Below are positions 5,012-5,127 of a stretch of DNA of 5,127 bases, piece by piece. Source of the DNA: Globobulimina sp. Lineage: Eukaryota; Foraminifera; Rotaliida. The position numbers and the translations under genes are program-made. The stretch is from positions 1 to 5,127 of the forward strand of contig PIVH01000708.1 in the NCBI GenBank assembly GCA_003354225.1. The letters run 5' to 3'. Under the pieces are notes generated by a model. That model saw only the letters and a list, made by a program, of their open reading frames with translations, made no database searches and had not been told where the DNA came from. Every line of letters begins with the position of its first letter. Positions within the stretch are counted from its first letter, which is position 1.

Positions 5012-5127
5012 GCAGTCATCTCCTCGTTCGTCTGAAAGCGAGCCGCAAAGTCAGTCATTGGATGATTGCGAATTACAAATGCAATCTCAATCCAATACAC
5101 AGTCCTCAAACTCCTGCCTAGCTCAAG
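4980..5127 (+). CDS. Ser/Gln-rich protein N-terminus, runs off the window
   Basis: From ATG at 4980 the frame is open for 49 codons to the window edge. The product is rich in Ser, Gln, Glu and Asn (for example MSSMQSSPRSSESEPQSQS and LQMQSQSNTQSSNS), the composition of a disordered N-terminal region. It could be the first exon of a host gene next to which the retrotransposon inserted, or the start of another element's gag; ORF1 in this window also starts with a Gln/Asn/Ser/Glu-rich region. The ATG has G at -3 (GAC ATG). No domain is recognisable, and the short length makes a chance open frame possible. Confidence 0.4.
   Translation, partial: MENFTSVMSSMQSSPRSSESEPQSQSLDDCELQMQSQSNTQSSNSCLAQ

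Noticed and set aside
4990-5040. Minus-strand exon bounded by TTTCAG and GTAAAG
   Set aside because: Both splice-like signals are short and common, and the opposite strand has a better coding-like composition.

Overview
The window is an AT-rich eukaryotic sequence dominated by one retrotransposon copy of the tyrosine-recombinase (DIRS/Ngaro/PAT-type, order DIRS) class. The diagnostic pieces all lie on the + strand in this order: a gag-like region, a reverse transcriptase plus RNase H gene, and the start of a tyrosine recombinase. There is no DDE integrase and no aspartic protease motif. The host is not identifiable from the sequence. The CAA-type glutamine tracts, ACAAA-rich leaders, a TATAAATA box, and the lack of bacterial ribosome binding sites or operon packing suggest a microbial eukaryote (protist or early fungus), but this is inference.

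Layout. 1-313 is non-coding and holds several short hairpins. 314-817 is ORF1, a small Gln-rich gag-like N-terminal protein. 872-1924 is a second gag-like frame ending in a CCCH-like Cys/His cluster and a basic Asn-rich tail; it is cut once by TAG at 1337-1339. ORF1 and this frame may be one gene joined by a 93-nt GT..AG intron (817-909) or separated by frameshifts. 1925-2242 is a spacer with a strong hairpin (2039-2086) and a TATA-like box (2186-2193). 2243-4144 is pol: reverse transcriptase then RNase H with every catalytic acidic residue visible, cut once by TGA at 2840-2842. 4145-4303 is a short T-run/ACAAA-rich spacer. 4304-4867 is the N-terminal half of a tyrosine recombinase, cut once by TGA at 4646-4648, with the first catalytic arginine visible but the rest of the catalytic domain missing.

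After about 4867 the sequence changes character. 4868-5127 appears to be flanking DNA, with imperfect TGTGGA repeats, a perfect 11-bp inverted repeat, and an open Ser/Gln-rich frame beginning at 4980 and running off the right end.

In a complete element, the gag-like proteins would package RNA, RT-RNase H would copy it, and the tyrosine recombinase would insert a circular DNA intermediate. This copy could not do so alone: three single in-frame stops interrupt three genes and the recombinase lacks its 3' half. The otherwise intact frames and catalytic residues suggest a recent loss of function. I see no sign of a bacterial defence system, CRISPR array, tRNA or rRNA.
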